A DNA stretch of 21,516 nucleotides from Fragilariopsis cylindrus CCMP1102 (Eukaryota > Bacillariophyta > Bacillariophyceae > Bacillariales > Bacillariaceae), in assembly GCA_900095095.1 (NCBI GenBank), contig FMBT01000702.1, positions 1-21,516 of the forward strand, read 5' to 3'. How positions within the stretch are numbered: the first letter of the stretch is position 1; each line of letters begins with the position of its first letter. Shown piece after piece: positions 20,701-21,516 of this stretch. Position numbers and translations under genes: made by a program. Below the pieces are notes generated by a model that saw only the letters and a program-made list of their open reading frames with translations, was not told where the DNA came from and made no database searches.

Positions 20701-21085
20701 CTCCTCTGTAGCAATCACGAAAAGCGCACATGACAAAATAAATGTCAAGAGTGATCACCGAAATGAAAGACGTAATTGGTTTGGTCACGGTACAAAGAAA
20801 CAGAAATCAACGAAAGACGAGAAATATGAAAAGGATCCACAGGATGAGAGCATCAAGATATCAGTAACGGACCAGAATAGAACGAAGAAGGGTGTAATGA
20901 GCGAATGGAAAAAACAAAAGAACAAAACCCAGAACGTAACTCAGTCTGCCGAAGTTTTGCCCTCAAGTTATAACGACGACAGTAATGAAGATCAAGTGCA
21001 AGATTGCGTCGAGGCGGTCCTGCCTACGCCGGTCACAAATGGTAGCTGGTTCGGTAATCGTAGTCGAATGAAAAACATATCGTAG
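17768..21085 (+). CDS. Long acidic low-complexity protein, function unknown
   Basis: A single open frame of about 1105 aa runs from ATG 17768 (MAISEMMMTTKTISKGKYS); the frame is open a little further upstream but only via non-ATG codons. I recognise no domain. In order: Ser/Asn/Gln-rich N-terminus, a 14-residue Asp run (residues 78-91) and second acidic patch, a more ordered block with LSLISVSGFVAEAMVDEVIR and RLEFVFDENDRVVDLGFFK (about 104-175), acidic Asn/Asp/Glu middle, then a basic Lys/Ser/Asn-rich second half with repeated NVESNR and KK patches. YDNKEV-x-Y occurs twice (about 19023 and 19630), and an aromatic NWFG/SWFG motif occurs twice near the end. There is no signal peptide or membrane helix, so it is probably intracellular and largely disordered. 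The frame stops at TAG 21083, but coding-like sequence continues in other frames. Confidence 0.7.
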   Translation: MAISEMMMTTKTISKGKYSTPNNKSNNNKASSASSAPQSKSRSEASPSGVITQALQQKQQPQRRFLFDDEDDYSNSFDDDDDDDDDDDDDDHDSFDDDDDLESESEVLSLISVSGFVAEAMVDEVIRIGRSVVGVGQCHDNDNTTNHSRIPGRGKRLEFVFDENDRVVDLGFFKQEPSSSPPPPPPSALKSGGTISNANIKRRTHRYDKTTDFDFDNDNDDEVDFPDPGDALLMDSSGLDGTLDKIEYFARNNSFVSWTMGVEDENEIENLEIEIENDEIDIAMARVRTFTSRSERIDANSNRNVRNSRSEIDNVDDDGNRYADADDDLSETLSTMGTIFTDFMQQQEELGTTASDDDDDDDVFDDISEESSLSTNSINLSLFNEDLIKTIEDVVVNSATNVTTSPNDCDDLNNSFQQYYDNKEVVYNNPTNDNIDTTTTNLQRIYSCSDQRTTSKLGFFKKSLSSISGCSSKSSTNVLLMNNKRMMSSRRQEEEEEEDGIIFHDENDTRIMNDMYVDIIPVLKQIPITNKGKVNNNSNNNTQPQANQHQLERELPEKSSSTGSSDRRGRRNNQDQGIVYNRETFAASTTTASPPTNNASSSADAVVINNKNVGNTSYEYHYDNKEVAYESSSVVKNVVKAVNNDNEECNIDSNHHKRFGLIPTNKKTRTSFGVRSMGRIRSTIMSKSSRHKDQEDDYRNRLQNQDEEAALAEATAATMKEISHQTDHYDIEDTNDNYANVDNDGSSAVRPTSKKILRSNIKRSNNSRENASTERCDSEIFINTKKKIVTSASTKMVNTTNSTAVSSKKLATSKIKKISSKWSGVEVCIDLDGINTTPTPAVKSTNKVVHSNTNKNVESNRTNIAATDDSKVVTTSDLAVLSNKTIIGSNFKKSGSKENVESNRKVTIKSKGSGLALKPMRNVATNSAKKNNISRNENEESNHNVISTNNSIRKQKDDSNCKNHQEKECILNPEATADSSVAITKSAHDKINVKSDHRNERRNWFGHGTKKQKSTKDEKYEKDPQDESIKISVTDQNRTKKGVMSEWKKQKNKTQNVTQSAEVLPSSYNDDSNEDQVQDCVEAVLPTPVTNGSWFGNRSRMKNIS
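17999..18040 (+). repeat. GAT/GAC repeat encoding poly-Asp
   Basis: Fourteen consecutive Asp codons, GAT with two GAC interruptions, lie near the start of the long acidic protein. A second shorter Asp run follows after His-Asp-Ser-Phe. Confidence 0.9.
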
Positions 21086-21507
21086 ACGACATCAGAAACG
21101 GCACGAGAGCACATCAACTGAAGCCGCTCCGTTAAATCATGATACAGATCATAGTGGTAGTGCTTTTGTTGGGGGTTGTGAAATTTTGCAGCAAAAGCAA
21201 CAGATGGTATCGAACAAGATATCACAGCCAGCAAATGATGGAAGTAGCAATCATAAATTTTTGGTCCACAAAAAAATTATTATGTGGCTTTGATAAGCTA
21301 CATACTGAAGAAAAAAGGTCATTACCCGAAGAGAAGACGAAGAAAATGATTCCAAACGAAACGAAAGATAGCATACTCGCCAGCCATAAAAGTCAGTATT
21401 TACAAAATTTTAAGCAGCGTGCAAATCGTGGTTTCACACTTACAACCACAGATCGTCGTACTGATAGAAAGGAGAATTCCACTTGGTTCCTCAGCAAGAA
21501 TCGTTAA
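21086..21507 (+). pseudogene. Coding-like tail of the long acidic protein in two shifted frames
   Basis: Directly after the TAG at 21083 the sequence still reads as protein of the same style. From about 21081 in the +1 frame: RRRHQKRHESTSTEAAPLNH, DHSGSAFVGGCEILQQKQQM and NKISQPANDGSSNHKF. At the A7 run near 21269 it moves by +1 again and continues TKKLLCGFDKLHTEEKRSLP to the end STWFLSKNR before TAA at 21505. The first shift is next to an AAAAA run (21071-21075), the second is in AAAAAAA. The terminal TWF echoes the NWFG and SWFG motifs before the stop. Either the gene continues and two extra bases are read errors, or a longer ancestral C-terminus has decayed. Confidence 0.5.
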
Positions 21508-21516
21508 GAAAGAAGA

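Noticed and set aside
1-21516. CRISPR array, prophage, IS element or operon structure
   Set aside because: No regularly spaced repeats with unique spacers, no transposase or integrase, and spliced genes show nuclear eukaryotic DNA.

Overview
This window looks like nuclear DNA of a small-genome eukaryote, most likely a diatom or related stramenopile. The DNA is AT-rich. Genes lie singly on both strands and have short GT-AG introns (50 to 300 nt). Proteins carry many low-complexity runs (poly-Asp from GAT repeats, poly-Asn, poly-Gln, Ala-Ser). The gene set (a HIR-type band-7 protein, a front-end-less acyl desaturase, JMJD7, a small heat-shock protein) fits an alga. Assignment to diatoms is inference; no rRNA, tRNA, organellar or prokaryotic operon features were seen.

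Layout, left to right: a possible terminal exon of a leftward gene (202-297); a rightward BRCT-domain gene (about 1271-3273) with internal tandem repeats and an apparent 1-nt frameshift; a gene-poor stretch with a coding-like leftward fragment (3555-3769) and a pair of nearly identical 113-bp direct repeats 687 bp apart; a leftward JMJD7-type JmjC hydroxylase (5145-6676) with one 50-nt intron; a leftward SGNH/GDSL hydrolase (7744-8799), divergent from a rightward delta-9-type desaturase (9312-10475) broken by three -1 frame changes; a rightward orphan gene in two overlapping frames (11351-11954); a leftward four-exon HIR/SPFH gene (12280-13857), the cleanest model here; a leftward small heat-shock protein (15387-15920); and a rightward long acidic low-complexity protein (17768-21085) followed by a coding-like tail in other frames (to 21507).

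The genes do not form an obvious pathway or cluster and read as ordinary neighbours. I did not find a convincing new multi-gene system. The strongest oddities are frame breaks that fall in or next to short same-base runs or triplet repeats in at least three genes (BRCT, desaturase, long acidic protein). They are either uncorrected read indels or real decay, and this must be settled before any gene here is called broken. The other items of interest are the short element-like direct repeat pair, and the long orphan protein with spaced repeated motifs, one of which recurs beyond its stop codon.
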